64,000 nt of DNA from Halobacillus halophilus. Its GTDB lineage: Bacteria; Bacillota; Bacilli; Bacillales; Halobacillaceae. This document shows, one piece after another, positions 32,185 through 40,329 of this stretch. Within the stretch, counting starts at the first letter, position 1. Each line of letters begins with the position of its first letter. The translations under genes were made by a program, and so were the position numbers. A model generated the notes under the pieces. It saw nothing but the letters and a program-made list of their open reading frames with translations, ran no database searches and was not told where the DNA came from. The stretch covers positions 1 through 64,000 of the forward strand of contig NZ_JAIVAL010000016.1 in NCBI RefSeq assembly GCF_020171985.1. The letters are read 5' to 3'.

Positions 32185-32662
32185 ATATGAAAGAAAAATT
32201 CATAAGCTATCTCAGGAATTAATACCTGTATTTGATGAATTGGACGCGGAAACGAAAGAGATTATTCAGGAGCACGCCCGCCATTGCTCAGAATGTGACC
32301 GTATGCTGAATACAGGAGATTTTATGGATACAGAAACAGAAAAGACGGAAGATGGCGAGCGTGATGACGCCCCCATTCAACCTCTCCGACAACTGGTCCA
32401 TATCAATCGGGGCATACGGGTAATGGTGTTTCTAATAAGGATATTAGTGCTGGGTGTCATTTCTTATAACAGCCTGCGCTTTCAAGAATTTGGAGATGTG
32501 GTACGGACGTTTCAAGCCGGAACCTTTTTGATCTACCTCCCCACAGCAATTTTCCTGATAGCCTTCACATGGACATTCTTAAATAAAAAATGGGTGTTCT
32601 ATTCAATAGTGGCGGACGTAATCATTCTTTTGGGGATCTGGCAACTTCCATTGCTTCAATAA
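32177..32662 (+). CDS. Membrane-bound zinc-finger anti-sigma factor
   Basis: A 161-aa protein. The N-terminal part holds HARHCSECDRML, the HxxxCxxC signature of ZAS-type anti-sigma factors (residues 34-45). About three membrane helices follow (VMVFLIRILVLGVISYN, FLIYLPTAIFLIAFTWTFL, VFYSIVADVIILLGIW). It would hold the sigma factor at the membrane until released. Gene overlap with the sigma factor supports a matched pair. Confidence 0.8.
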   Translation: MNEYERKIHKLSQELIPVFDELDAETKEIIQEHARHCSECDRMLNTGDFMDTETEKTEDGERDDAPIQPLRQLVHINRGIRVMVFLIRILVLGVISYNSLRFQEFGDVVRTFQAGTFLIYLPTAIFLIAFTWTFLNKKWVFYSIVADVIILLGIWQLPLLQ

Positions 32663-32680
32663 TTTTAAGGAGGAGATTCG

Positions 32681-33358
32681 ATGTACACCGCACTTGCTGA
32701 CGGATTGTTTTTAGGTTTATTGATATTTAGCTTCTTTTTTATCATTTCAAAATTCAAGGGTGTGTATTTTCTAGCGCCGCTCTTAACGTTCCTTACGGCG
32801 TTAGGTGTCGTTCTATATAGCATTATCATTGTTAGAGGGTTCGAAGCCATGGGGTATCTCTTTCTTGCTGGAGGTATTTTTCTCATTAGCGTATTAGGGA
32901 CGGCGTTGCTTCCTTTATTGACCAAGTCGGAAAAGCTCAGAAAGGTATCTCTTTGGGAAAAAATCGCTTTGTTTGTCCTCCCGGTGGTTTTCTTCGCCAC
33001 TATATTCATTGCGACATCAGCTGGAAAGGGTTACTGGATTGTAAATGAAGGTCATGCCGTTGTTCAAAATGAAATGGAGAGCTATTATAGCTTGTCCACC
33101 GATTCAAACGGAGATAAGGAAATATATGTAAAACTAGGCAAAGAGTATAAGGGAGAAAAAGTAGAGGTTCAAGAAGTGAATCAAAACGATGACACCGAGG
33201 TTGTTGTCCATGTGATGGAGAGTGAAAGCAATGAAAACAACGCTAATAAAGCGCCTTTTATCATTATAGGACTCGATGAAATTAAGGAACCTTTAACGGT
33301 TCGCACGACAGAGGGAGAAGAATTACCATCGGTTCTTGAAGTGACGAGTGGGCAGTGA
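32681..33358 (+). CDS. Membrane protein of the sigma-factor operon
   Basis: A 225-aa protein with four membrane helices in the first 130 residues (LFLGLLIFSFFFIISKF, FLAPLLTFLTALGVVLYSIIIV, LFLAGGIFLISVLGTALLPLL, IALFVLPVVFFATIFIATSA) and an extracytoplasmic, Glu/Asn-rich C-terminal domain. The ATG at 32681 follows AAGGAGGAG, 18 bp after the anti-sigma gene. The family is not recognised. As third gene in the operon it may sense or counter the stress that activates the sigma factor. Confidence 0.65.
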   Translation: MYTALADGLFLGLLIFSFFFIISKFKGVYFLAPLLTFLTALGVVLYSIIIVRGFEAMGYLFLAGGIFLISVLGTALLPLLTKSEKLRKVSLWEKIALFVLPVVFFATIFIATSAGKGYWIVNEGHAVVQNEMESYYSLSTDSNGDKEIYVKLGKEYKGEKVEVQEVNQNDDTEVVVHVMESESNENNANKAPFIIIGLDEIKEPLTVRTTEGEELPSVLEVTSGQ

Positions 33359-33468
33359 GAATATCTTTTGAAAAAAATATATAGAACTTCAAAACAAGCT
33401 CTTTCACATCATTATTTAACATTAACACACCCATTTGCAAAAAAAGCATTTTAAATGATCAATCGCCC

Positions 33469-33508
33469 CCAATACTATACGGCTCAGTATTGTGCTATAT
33501 AGTATTGT
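33469..33508. other. Perfect hairpin between convergent genes
   Basis: CAATACTATA pairs with TATAGTATTG over a 16-18 base loop, after TCAATCGCCCCC, a string also found in the intergenic repeat near 36240. No clear T run, so terminator function is uncertain. Confidence 0.5.
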
Positions 33509-33517
33509 GACAATGTC

Positions 33518-34369
33518 TTAATTCTCCTCAATACCTCCAAGCTTTTTCATGGCAATGAACAAGTAGGAGAAAATGACGAAGATGTGACTGAAAAACAGGC
33601 TCAGAATCCACCATTTTGTCGTTACATCATCATATGTATCCATAGGATAAGGCATCAGGGTACTTGGATAGATGATTCCTACTACAGCTGCATATGCCAA
33701 AACGATCAACCCACTCATAACGTATTTGGGTTGTCCATATTCTTTTAGAATGCTTTCCTGCTCTTTCCTTTGGGTTCGTAAGACGGTCAATTCTTCTTTT
33801 AGCCGAGCGAGCTCTTTTTTCTTATCGTTGTATTCACTGCTAACCATGGCAGGGGTTTTAAAACCGGACATCCATCCAGGCACCGTGGAGCTTTGTGCTT
33901 CCACCATTTCTCCAAACACCTCATAGATTCGTTCGTACCACTTCTCCCTTTCCGGATACTTCATTGCATTTTTCTCCTTAAACTCCTCAAGTGTTGCTTC
34001 TCCTCCTTCGACAATTTCATTTTTGATCTCCAGGAGTTGTTCAAAGTACAGTCTCAGTTTCTCGAGGGGTAATGAATCATATTCCGTTTCCTGTACGATC
34101 TTCTCTAGATTATTACCTTTTATTAAACCTTTAATTGCATCGTCATCATCGATAAAGTCATTCAAATCTTCTTGGAACAAGTAAGTTTCTACCTGTTTTA
34201 GCAGGTCTTCTTTTGTCTTGATATCATTGTTAAATTCACGGAGTTTCCTCTTAACACTGCTTTGTTCACTAGAAATTGAAATGACACGACTGACCAAAAA
34301 CCCACCGATAATTGCAACCAGCGCAGCTGTAGATGTGATTACGGTCGTGAGTAAACTATCTAAATCCAT
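33518..34369 (-). CDS. Membrane-anchored coiled-coil protein of unknown function
   Basis: A 283-aa protein with one N-terminal helix (ITSTAALVAIIGGFLVSRVI), a long charged and coiled-coil region (EYNDKKKELARLKEELTVLRTQRKEQE), and two C-terminal helices (YVMSGLIVLAYAAVVGIIYPS and WWILSLFFSHIFVIFSYLFIAM). Both ends in the membrane with a central cytoplasmic coil is seen in several phage-defence and stress membrane proteins, but no specific family is recognised. It is a single-gene unit facing the sigma operon. Confidence 0.65.
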   Translation of the reverse strand: MDLDSLLTTVITSTAALVAIIGGFLVSRVISISSEQSSVKRKLREFNNDIKTKEDLLKQVETYLFQEDLNDFIDDDDAIKGLIKGNNLEKIVQETEYDSLPLEKLRLYFEQLLEIKNEIVEGGEATLEEFKEKNAMKYPEREKWYERIYEVFGEMVEAQSSTVPGWMSGFKTPAMVSSEYNDKKKELARLKEELTVLRTQRKEQESILKEYGQPKYVMSGLIVLAYAAVVGIIYPSTLMPYPMDTYDDVTTKWWILSLFFSHIFVIFSYLFIAMKKLGGIEEN

Positions 34370-34546
34370 CTGTTCTCTTCCTCACTTTTTAACTATATAC
34401 TTTTCGACAAAGAAAAACGATCCCAGGAAAACAGACTTTTTCAGTCCCCCTTTTCTTCTTATTCTCTTCTTTTTACTGCTTTAATTCACCCTGCATTTCC
34501 TTGATCTCGAAACTGCCTCTTACATAATCCTCTCCGTTAACAAAGG

Positions 34547-34834
34547 CTATATTAAATCTGATACATTTATTAGTTTAAACTCTTGGTAATCCATTGCCCT
34601 TAAAACCGATACGACGAAGTTGGAGTCCATAGCGTGATTTCCATTATAATTTAATATCACTGAACCATACACCCAGTCTTTTTGATTAATATCGCTTTTA
34701 CTTTCATCCTCAGATAAAAAGAACGAATAAACAGTTTCAAAATCCCCTAACAACTTGGCATGTTTATTAAACCTTTTTTCAAACTCCTTTTCAGAAAAAC
34801 TAGAAGAATATTTAATTTTTAATATATATTCCAT
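34547..34834 (-). CDS. Unrecognised small protein (95 aa)
   Basis: The ATG follows GGGAGGTTTTCTA. A soluble protein rich in Ser, Phe and Lys (LKIKYSSSFSEKEFEKRFNKH), with hydrophobic strands in the second half (WVYGSVILNYNG, FVVSVLRAMDY). AT-rich codon use unlike the GC-rich genes of 19-27 kb. No family recognised; it stands alone between repeats. Confidence 0.6.
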   Translation of the reverse strand: MEYILKIKYSSSFSEKEFEKRFNKHAKLLGDFETVYSFFLSEDESKSDINQKDWVYGSVILNYNGNHAMDSNFVVSVLRAMDYQEFKLINVSDLI

Positions 34835-34999
34835 TAGAAAACCTCCCTTATCCTACACTTCTATAAAATAGATTATGTTCCCTTCAAAAGAAATCGCATC
34901 ATACTCTTCAATATCCCGTTTCTTTCAAAAAAAAGTTTCGTCTCAAATCTTGGGATATAAGGGATAGTGTGAGGAAAATGCTGATATACAACGTTAGGT

Positions 35000-35112
35000 A
35001 AATTAGAGCATAGAAAATATGTTCCTAAACGTTTTAAAGGAACCAATTTTCTGATTTAGTCTATTAAGTTAAAGCCCCCCCTTTACATGAAGACTTGATT
35101 TCAAGACATTTC
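35000..35112 (+). repeat. Intergenic repeat copy
   Basis: AAATTAGAGCATAGAAAA, a GTTCCT/AGGAAC hairpin, TTAAAGCCCCCCC and GAAGACTTGATTTCAAGA. Matches the copy at 14410-14525 along its full length. Confidence 0.65.
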
Positions 35113-35305
35113 GGTTAAATCTAACTAAATAAAGCCTTCTGTAGAATACATGGGAGCCTTTGAACCTGTTTAGCGACTAGTTAAAGCTAAATTTTTAAAT
35201 TCCATGGGGATACCGTAGAAACTTTTGAATTTAATTACAGTATCTACTATAGTTAGAAAAAGAAGGTTTTATGTCCATTTATTTTTGAAATACTGGAGGT
35301 TGGAA

Positions 35306-35572
35306 ATGACTAAAAGTTCATGGAAAAGCTACACGTTTCTTATATTGAGTGTGCTGGTGTTCATCACATGCATCGCATTTTTCATTTTTGGTTTTGCTGA
35401 TGGTAGCCAATCGTTGTTAAATTTCATGTATTATTTACTTTTAATCTTGGGGATAGCTTCTGTAATCATGGGGGTTTGGAGTTTTATATCTAAATTGGCA
35501 TGGAAGAAATCAACGATTTCTGCATCCGTCTTAACCATTTTTAATTTCTTTATATTCTCGTTTTTATTCTAA
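35306..35572 (+). CDS. Small three-helix membrane protein (88 aa)
   Basis: The ATG at 35306 has TGGAGGTTGGAA just upstream; the frame stays open back to 35225 but without a ribosome site. Three hydrophobic segments (FLILSVLVFITCIAFFIFGF, LLNFMYYLLLILGIASVIMGVW, ASVLTIFNFFIFSFLF) make up most of the protein. Function unknown. A terminator inside the intergenic repeat follows. Confidence 0.6.
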   Translation: MTKSSWKSYTFLILSVLVFITCIAFFIFGFADGSQSLLNFMYYLLLILGIASVIMGVWSFISKLAWKKSTISASVLTIFNFFIFSFLF

Positions 35573-35599
35573 GAAATAGACTCTGTTAAAGTTTAGTGA

Positions 35600-35694
35600 A
35601 AAGAACTTCCAATTTTATGGAAGTTCTTTTTGTTTATTTTGGGCTCATTCAACTAAAGCCCCCATTAGCGAAAGACTTGATTTCAAGATAAACT
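35600..35694 (+). repeat. Intergenic repeat copy with terminator
   Basis: AAGAACTTCC (35601-35610) pairs with GGAAGTTCTT and is followed by TTTGTTTATTTTGGGCTCATTCAACTAAAGCCCCC and AAAGACTTGATTTCAAGATA. It serves as terminator for the small membrane gene and ends 12 bp from the stop of the RDD gene. Confidence 0.7.
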
Positions 35695-35704
35695 CAGGAA
35701 AAAT

Positions 35705-36127
35705 TCATACTTCATTTGAAACAAAAGTTCCAGCTACAAAATCGTGAATTGCTTTTTTATCTTTGCGAATTACAATCATTAACGCACTCACCAGCGTGGA
35801 TAAACCAACAGTTAAATACCCTATTAGAAACTTGCCGATGAATTCTCTAAAAAACATATCCGCTATATTTAATTCCTTACCATTAGCTTTATTTATCCTT
35901 ATGTTTACTAACCTTTTTCCTACGTTGTAGCCTCCCCAGATTACAGGAAGGATGATGGAATAAATGATATACAAGACGTTCCAAGTGACACCTTGTGTCC
36001 AATTTAGTGACGGTGTACCTGTATAAAGATAAACAAAAACTCCGATTGGAATAACAATAACTAATGTATCTAACACACCAGCAAACAACCTCATTCCAAA
36101 ACCTGCTCTATCTAAATCAAACCCCAT
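35705..36127 (-). CDS. RDD-family membrane protein
   Basis: A 140-aa RDD domain protein. AGFGMRLFAGVLDTLVIVIP has the Arg..Asp pattern that names the family, and three to four membrane helices follow, with GYNVGKRLVNIRINKANGKEL as the conserved loop. Some RDD proteins act as Na+/H+ antiporters in halophilic bacilli; most are uncharacterised. The ATG is preceded by AGGGGTGAAG. Its stop lies next to an intergenic repeat. Confidence 0.78.
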   Translation of the reverse strand: MGFDLDRAGFGMRLFAGVLDTLVIVIPIGVFVYLYTGTPSLNWTQGVTWNVLYIIYSIILPVIWGGYNVGKRLVNIRINKANGKELNIADMFFREFIGKFLIGYLTVGLSTLVSALMIVIRKDKKAIHDFVAGTFVSNEV

Positions 36128-36224
36128 TTCTTCACCCCTTCTGAACCTTTGCTCAAAACATTACACAACCAAAAACGACTCACTAGCTCTGCTCGAACGT
36201 TCTATCAATAAAGTTATATATCCT

Positions 36225-36276
36225 CCCCCCTATTGAACAATCGCCCCCCCATTCATTAAGACTTGAAATCAAGATA
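36225..36276 (+). repeat. Intergenic repeat copy
   Basis: TATTGAACAATCGCCCCCCC and AAGACTTGAAATCAAGATAA, ending 6 bp from the stop of the gene at 36282. Confidence 0.6.
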
Positions 36277-36281
36277 AAGAA

Positions 36282-36701
36282 TCATTTGCTTTTGGGATAA
36301 TCTTTCTTAATCCAATCAATTATTTCGAAATAAAGATTATATACCCAATCTATATCTTCCTGTTCAGGACCTAATGCTTCTGCTTTTTCCCCTAAGTAAT
36401 CAATGTGTAAGACCTTATCAGCAATATTAAAGTCAAATAGATGGAGATTATCATATAAAATCCGCCTATTGCCCTCCACATAATTTTTCCAATCGAATTC
36501 TTTATTTTCACCACTATGGATGGGGGGTTCTAAGGGGCTATTCTCACCCTCCCTCTTTAGAATCTCATTATATGCAATTGTCTTTTGTCTTCTGTCCTTA
36601 TTCTTTTCTATTCTCTTTTGGTTGGCGGTCTGTGCTAGATAAGAAACAAATCCACCTATAATAACACCTATCAAAGGCAATAATGCCTGTAGTATTTGCA
36701 T
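36282..36701 (-). CDS. Unrecognised single-helix anchored protein (139 aa)
   Basis: One N-terminal membrane helix (QALLPLIGVIIGGFVSYLAQ), then a basic patch (KRIEKNKDRRQK) and a soluble acidic domain (EDIDWVYNLYFEIIDWIKKDY). The N-in anchor with a cytoplasmic domain is common in phage and defence-island proteins. The ATG follows AAAGGAGAG. No family recognised. It precedes the nuclease-like gene's 3' end by 78 bp only in position; both are on the same strand and could be one operon. Confidence 0.6.
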   Translation of the reverse strand: MQILQALLPLIGVIIGGFVSYLAQTANQKRIEKNKDRRQKTIAYNEILKREGENSPLEPPIHSGENKEFDWKNYVEGNRRILYDNLHLFDFNIADKVLHIDYLGEKAEALGPEQEDIDWVYNLYFEIIDWIKKDYPKSK

Positions 36702-36778
36702 AGAACTCTCCTTTTTGGTCCTCTCTTATACAGAGATTTCTTACTTCAGATATATTATCCAACCTGTGAAAATGTGGG

Positions 36779-37492
36779 TTACTTTAGCGTTCTTTTATAC
36801 TTCGAAACAGAATCCACTACTTGGTATTTATGAACAAACATCACTTCCACATTTAACTCACTTTCTAATCTGTTCCTTAAGAATTCTGATTTAACGGGGA
36901 ATTTCTCAGCTACAATACAAGCAATTTTAGATTTCTTTGTATTGTTTATTTCGGACACTTTACTTACTGTTTTTATTATTTCTTGTTCTCCAACCATCCC
37001 CAGTTTCACCTGTATGTAAATCTGTTCTGTGTGATTTTCGCCAATTAAATCAATTTTTAAATTTTTATCATAATAATCAGAAGCTTCCTTAACCTCATAG
37101 TCAAAACCTCTAAAATATTCCATTGCAGCAACTTCTGACAATTGACCTTTTGCAACTTGAAAAGTGTTTAAAACTTTAGCCAAGTCTTTCTGTCTAGCTT
37201 TTAGGCTATCTGGGTGAGGTTCATTTATTATTCCAAATTCATAAGTTGCTTTAAAAACATTAATCCAAAAGAAATCTTCAGGGTTGGAAATGATTGTATC
37301 AACGATTTCATCAACTAAGTTTTCTTTATTAAATTCTTCAAGGTCTTTAGTGACTAATAAATTGCAAATCTCATTAGAACTTTGCTCCATAAAATGAATA
37401 TGCAATTCACCAATGTTTTCACCTAAGTAGTATATATCGTATTGCTCACTAGAAGCAGTTCGAATTGCTCTACGGAACTTAAAGTCACTCAT
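36779..37492 (-). CDS. PD-(D/E)XK-like nuclease or Mrr-related protein
   Basis: A 237-aa protein. Residues 1-120 form an unassigned domain. The C-terminal half has AKGQLSEVAAMEYFRGFDYEV followed by NLKIDLIGE..EQIYIQVKLG, which fits the alpha-beta core and a D-QxK version of the PD-(D/E)XK nuclease motif. QxK versions occur in Mrr/NERD-type restriction enzymes. Enzyme activity is thus plausible but unproven. With the small anchored protein downstream it may form a second defence unit near the right end. Confidence 0.6.
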   Translation of the reverse strand: MSDFKFRRAIRTASSEQYDIYYLGENIGELHIHFMEQSSNEICNLLVTKDLEEFNKENLVDEIVDTIISNPEDFFWINVFKATYEFGIINEPHPDSLKARQKDLAKVLNTFQVAKGQLSEVAAMEYFRGFDYEVKEASDYYDKNLKIDLIGENHTEQIYIQVKLGMVGEQEIIKTVSKVSEINNTKKSKIACIVAEKFPVKSEFLRNRLESELNVEVMFVHKYQVVDSVSKYKRTLK

Positions 37493-38114
37493 TTCAAAAC
37501 TCCATTCACATTAAGTGTCATAATATATAACTTACTCACCACAAAATAACATTTTATACATAATACGAACTTAACTCTTATAAAGTTTCAACAAAAGCAA
37601 ATTTTAAACATATTATCTCGAAACTGAGTCTTCAACTAACCTGCCCTATACTGGAAGACTCAGCTTCAAGATATATTCCTGAAAATCAAATAAATATACA
37701 GAAGGTATTTAACCTAGATGAAAAAGGGCTACTACAGATTGAGGATTTTGAGTCAGATGCAACAGTAAAACTATCCGATGATAGAACAAGCTTATTAGAT
37801 AAAGGAGAACATGAAAAGGCTGTTTAACCTATCTGGTCTGGAGTGTACCGAGTAAAGTTTTGATGTACTACCTTTATTATTGAATCTTACTGATAACGGA
37901 GCATTACATATGCATTTTAATTCAAATTTGAAATTTCATTAGTGGGAAGACACTTTAGGACAGGCCAAAATGCTGATTATCAAGCAAAAAAGCCGGACAA
38001 AAAATGCCCAGCTTTCTTTACCTTGTGATTATAGGGATTCGGGTAAAATTTCACTCTCATATTTACGAATTGATGCAATTCGCCTGCCAGCGATTTGTTT
38101 TTTATTTAAGATTT
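37493..38114. other. Intergenic region with a gene fragment and element signals
   Basis: No intact gene. It holds an intergenic repeat copy (about 37633-37673), a plus-strand coding fragment (37684-37827), a terminator for the AlpA-like gene (about 37985-38020) and a copy of the TGCCAGCG motif (38082-38096). Confidence 0.5.
37684..37827 (+). pseudogene. C-terminal gene fragment
   Basis: A frame reading NQINIQKVFNLDEKGLLQIE then FESDATVKLSDD..GEHEKAV stops at 37827. The composition looks coding, but there is no start codon or ribosome site. The parent gene is not recognised. Confidence 0.35.
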
Positions 38115-38390
38115 TCAGCTTTTATATTTATTCATGAATTTGACAACATCCTCGCGATCCACAAGGACCTTTCCCTCTAACTCAATAACGGGTAAACCAA
38201 GCCTTTCTAATTTTTGTAGGTGTCCAAAAGAGATTCCAATAAACTCACAACATTGTTTTTTGGTCATGAACCTCCCTGCTCCACTAGCATTCTTAGCAGC
38301 TTCAAATGCTTCTTTACTAAGTTCATAAAAAAATTCATAATATTTATCTCTAAATTCATTTGATACTTGTAATGGTATGAAAGTATCCAT
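38115..38390 (-). CDS. AlpA-like helix-turn-helix protein (possible excisionase)
   Basis: A 91-aa protein. The second half is a MerR/excisionase-type winged helix: TKKQCCEFIGISFGHLQKLERLGLPVIELEGKVLVDREDVVKFM. Such proteins act as recombination directionality factors or as activators such as AlpA. It is transcribed away from the XRE gene, and the 157 bp between them hold operator-like repeats, the layout of a phage-type genetic switch. Role in excision is inferred. Confidence 0.75.
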   Translation of the reverse strand: MDTFIPLQVSNEFRDKYYEFFYELSKEAFEAAKNASGAGRFMTKKQCCEFIGISFGHLQKLERLGLPVIELEGKVLVDREDVVKFMNKYKS

Positions 38391-38411
38391 AATTTCTATT
38401 CACTCCTTTTG

Positions 38412-38504
38412 TTTACTATGTTAGTAAATTTTTTACTTACTTTAGTGTACACTACTCTCATAAAAGAAACAATACTTTAGTAAGAAAAAAATTTACTTAG
38501 TAAA
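38412..38504. promoter_or_regulatory. Operator array between divergent alpA-like and XRE genes
   Basis: Palindromic sites with consensus TTTACTNANTAGTAAA: TTTACTATGTTAGTAAA (38412-38428), TTTACTTACTTTAGTGTA (38432-38449), ACTTTAGTAAG (38474-38484) and TTTACTTAGTAAA (38492-38504). Probable binding sites for the XRE repressor on both promoters. Confidence 0.7.
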
Positions 38505-38547
38505 GATAGTGTGTAATAATGAGGTTTAAAGGAGGGAGAACTTTTAA

Positions 38548-39063
38548 ATGGATGCTAAAGAATTTGGGGCTAAGCTTAAGGAGCTTAGAAAGCAGAAAAA
38601 AATTACATTACTCGACTTAAAAGCTAGAACAGGCTATTCTGATTCTTACTTGTCTCAAATCGAAAACGGTTATAAAGATTTACCTAAGCCCGCTTTATTG
38701 AGAAAGCTTGCTATAGGATTAGACATTTCACCTATTTATTTAATGAATTTAGCCGGTTATTCAGATTCTTATATAGATGTGGAAAATGGTCATGTAAAAC
38801 CTACAGGTAATGAGCCTTTTAAAGATGAAAAAACTCTAAATGAAAGGAGAAATATAGAGGTTAGCCTTCCATGCACAGAAGAAAATAAAAAGAAACACGG
38901 AGAGAATACGATTCGGGAATTATCAGATGATGAATTAAGAAGAAGATTATTTGACCTTCATGATCTTCTCAATATGAAGGTTGACTTATACTATAAGAAT
39001 GCATCTTTAACAGATGAAAAACGCAATAAAATTAAAACTATGCTTGAATTAATTTTTGATTAA
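38548..39063 (+). CDS. XRE/CI-type element repressor
   Basis: A 171-aa regulator with an N-terminal helix-turn-helix (LKELRKQKKITLLDLKARTGYSDSYLSQIENG, about residues 11-42) and a C-terminal helical region without the LexA-type peptidase motif. The ATG follows AAAGGAGGGAG. It lies between the operator array and the integrase gene, the usual place for the maintenance repressor. Release from repression would need another signal, such as a helper-phage protein or an antirepressor. Confidence 0.82.
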   Translation: MDAKEFGAKLKELRKQKKITLLDLKARTGYSDSYLSQIENGYKDLPKPALLRKLAIGLDISPIYLMNLAGYSDSYIDVENGHVKPTGNEPFKDEKTLNERRNIEVSLPCTEENKKKHGENTIRELSDDELRRRLFDLHDLLNMKVDLYYKNASLTDEKRNKIKTMLELIFD

Positions 39064-39086
39064 TGTATTCACTTTCCTATATATAA

Positions 39087-39100
39087 GCTGCCAGCGTATT
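39087..39100 (+). repeat. TGCCAGCGTATT motif before the integrase gene
   Basis: GCTGCCAGCGTATT, with TATATATA just upstream, matches 5144-5158 in inverted orientation (also followed by TATATATA) and 38082-38096 in the same orientation. Candidate binding site for integrase or a regulator. Confidence 0.5.
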
Positions 39101-39115
39101 GGAAAGGAAAGTACT

Positions 39116-40288
39116 ATGACCAATATTAAAAAGTACAAAAAGAATGACGGTACCAACGCTTATATGTTTAATGTATATCTCGGTACAGACCCGGTCACTG
39201 GAAAAAAGAAACGAACAACACGACGAGGCTTCAAAACAAAGAAAGAAGCAAATATCGCGCTATCTAATATAATAGTGGAAGCTGATGAACTAGGGCTTCG
39301 CCAAAATGATCATATAACCTTCCAGGAAGTTTTTGAGGATTGGTTTAAGCAACATCGTAAAGAAGTGAAGCCAACTACAGGGTACGCAATCGAGAGTAGA
39401 TTCAGACGCAGAATTCTTCCAGTCTTCGGTCCTTACAAAATGAAAGATATATCCCGCTCGCATTGTCAAAAAGCTATTAACGCTTGGGCCCAGGAACTTA
39501 AAACCTTCAAGGATTATAAGATACAAGCTAACCTGGTCTTCCGCTATGCCATGAAAATGGACATTATTAAGAGCAATCCTATGGAATATGTCACGTTGCC
39601 GAAACTAAAACATGAGATGGAATATAATGCGGAACTGGAAGAGAAAAAGCATTACTACACGCGAGAAGAACTCAAGAGCTTTCTGAAGTCTATTCAGGAC
39701 GATTACATGGTATATACCATGTTTCGGCTACTCGCGTTCACTGGAGCCCGTAAAGGGGAATTATACGCCTTGCATTGGTCAGACGTGGACTTTAATCATA
39801 AGAAAATCAGTTTTAAAAAGACACTGATTCACACCAGTGGCCAAAAGCAGCTTCAGACATCAAAAACAAAGGCCTCTAGGCGTGTTGTAAACGTGGATGA
39901 TGAAACCCTTGCGATCTTAAAAAAGTGGCGCGGAAAGCAAATACAGCGCTATTTAACGCTTGCGGCTCCTTTTCAATCTGATGATAAGCAACCCATCTTT
40001 ACGGTCTATAATCAGTTAAAACATGACATGGATTATTGTCGACTGGCTTACTTAAATGAGAAGTTGGAGCGCATATATCTAAAGAATCCGGAGCTCGCCC
40101 AGATAAATGTTCACGCCTTCCGGCATACACACGCTAGTTTATTATTTGCAGCCGGTGCTTCCATTAAAGATGTACAAACCCGCCTTGGCCACACCGACAT
40201 TCAAACCACCATGGATATTTACACACACGTGACCGATGAAGCGAAGGAGAAAACAGGCGAGATGTTCCAGAAGTACATGAACTTTTAG
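39116..40288 (+). CDS. int: Tyrosine integrase (site-specific recombinase)
   Basis: A 390-aa Tn916/phage-type tyrosine recombinase. The N-terminal AP2-like arm-binding domain is basic (TNIKKYKKNDGTNAYMFNVY). A SAM-like core-binding domain follows (TFQEVFEDWFKQHRKEVKPT). The catalytic domain has Arg in GARKGELYALHW, HAFRHTHAS and the nucleophile Tyr in MDIYTHVTDEAKE. The ATG at 39116 is preceded by GGAAAGGAA; the frame extends to 39056 but that overlaps the repressor gene. It is 100 bp from the right attachment repeat and would recombine the rpsI end. Confidence 0.95.
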   Translation: MTNIKKYKKNDGTNAYMFNVYLGTDPVTGKKKRTTRRGFKTKKEANIALSNIIVEADELGLRQNDHITFQEVFEDWFKQHRKEVKPTTGYAIESRFRRRILPVFGPYKMKDISRSHCQKAINAWAQELKTFKDYKIQANLVFRYAMKMDIIKSNPMEYVTLPKLKHEMEYNAELEEKKHYYTREELKSFLKSIQDDYMVYTMFRLLAFTGARKGELYALHWSDVDFNHKKISFKKTLIHTSGQKQLQTSKTKASRRVVNVDDETLAILKKWRGKQIQRYLTLAAPFQSDDKQPIFTVYNQLKHDMDYCRLAYLNEKLERIYLKNPELAQINVHAFRHTHASLLFAAGASIKDVQTRLGHTDIQTTMDIYTHVTDEAKEKTGEMFQKYMNF

Positions 40289-40290
40289 CC

Positions 40291-40313
40291 AAGGGTATTC
40301 AATGGGTATTCAA
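40291..40313 (+). repeat. Integrase arm-type sites, right end
   Basis: AAGGGTATTCAA and ATGGGTATTCAA with an 11-bp period directly after the integrase stop. They match the pair at 5103-5126. Confidence 0.7.
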
Positions 40314-40329
40314 TTCTAAATTCGGACAT

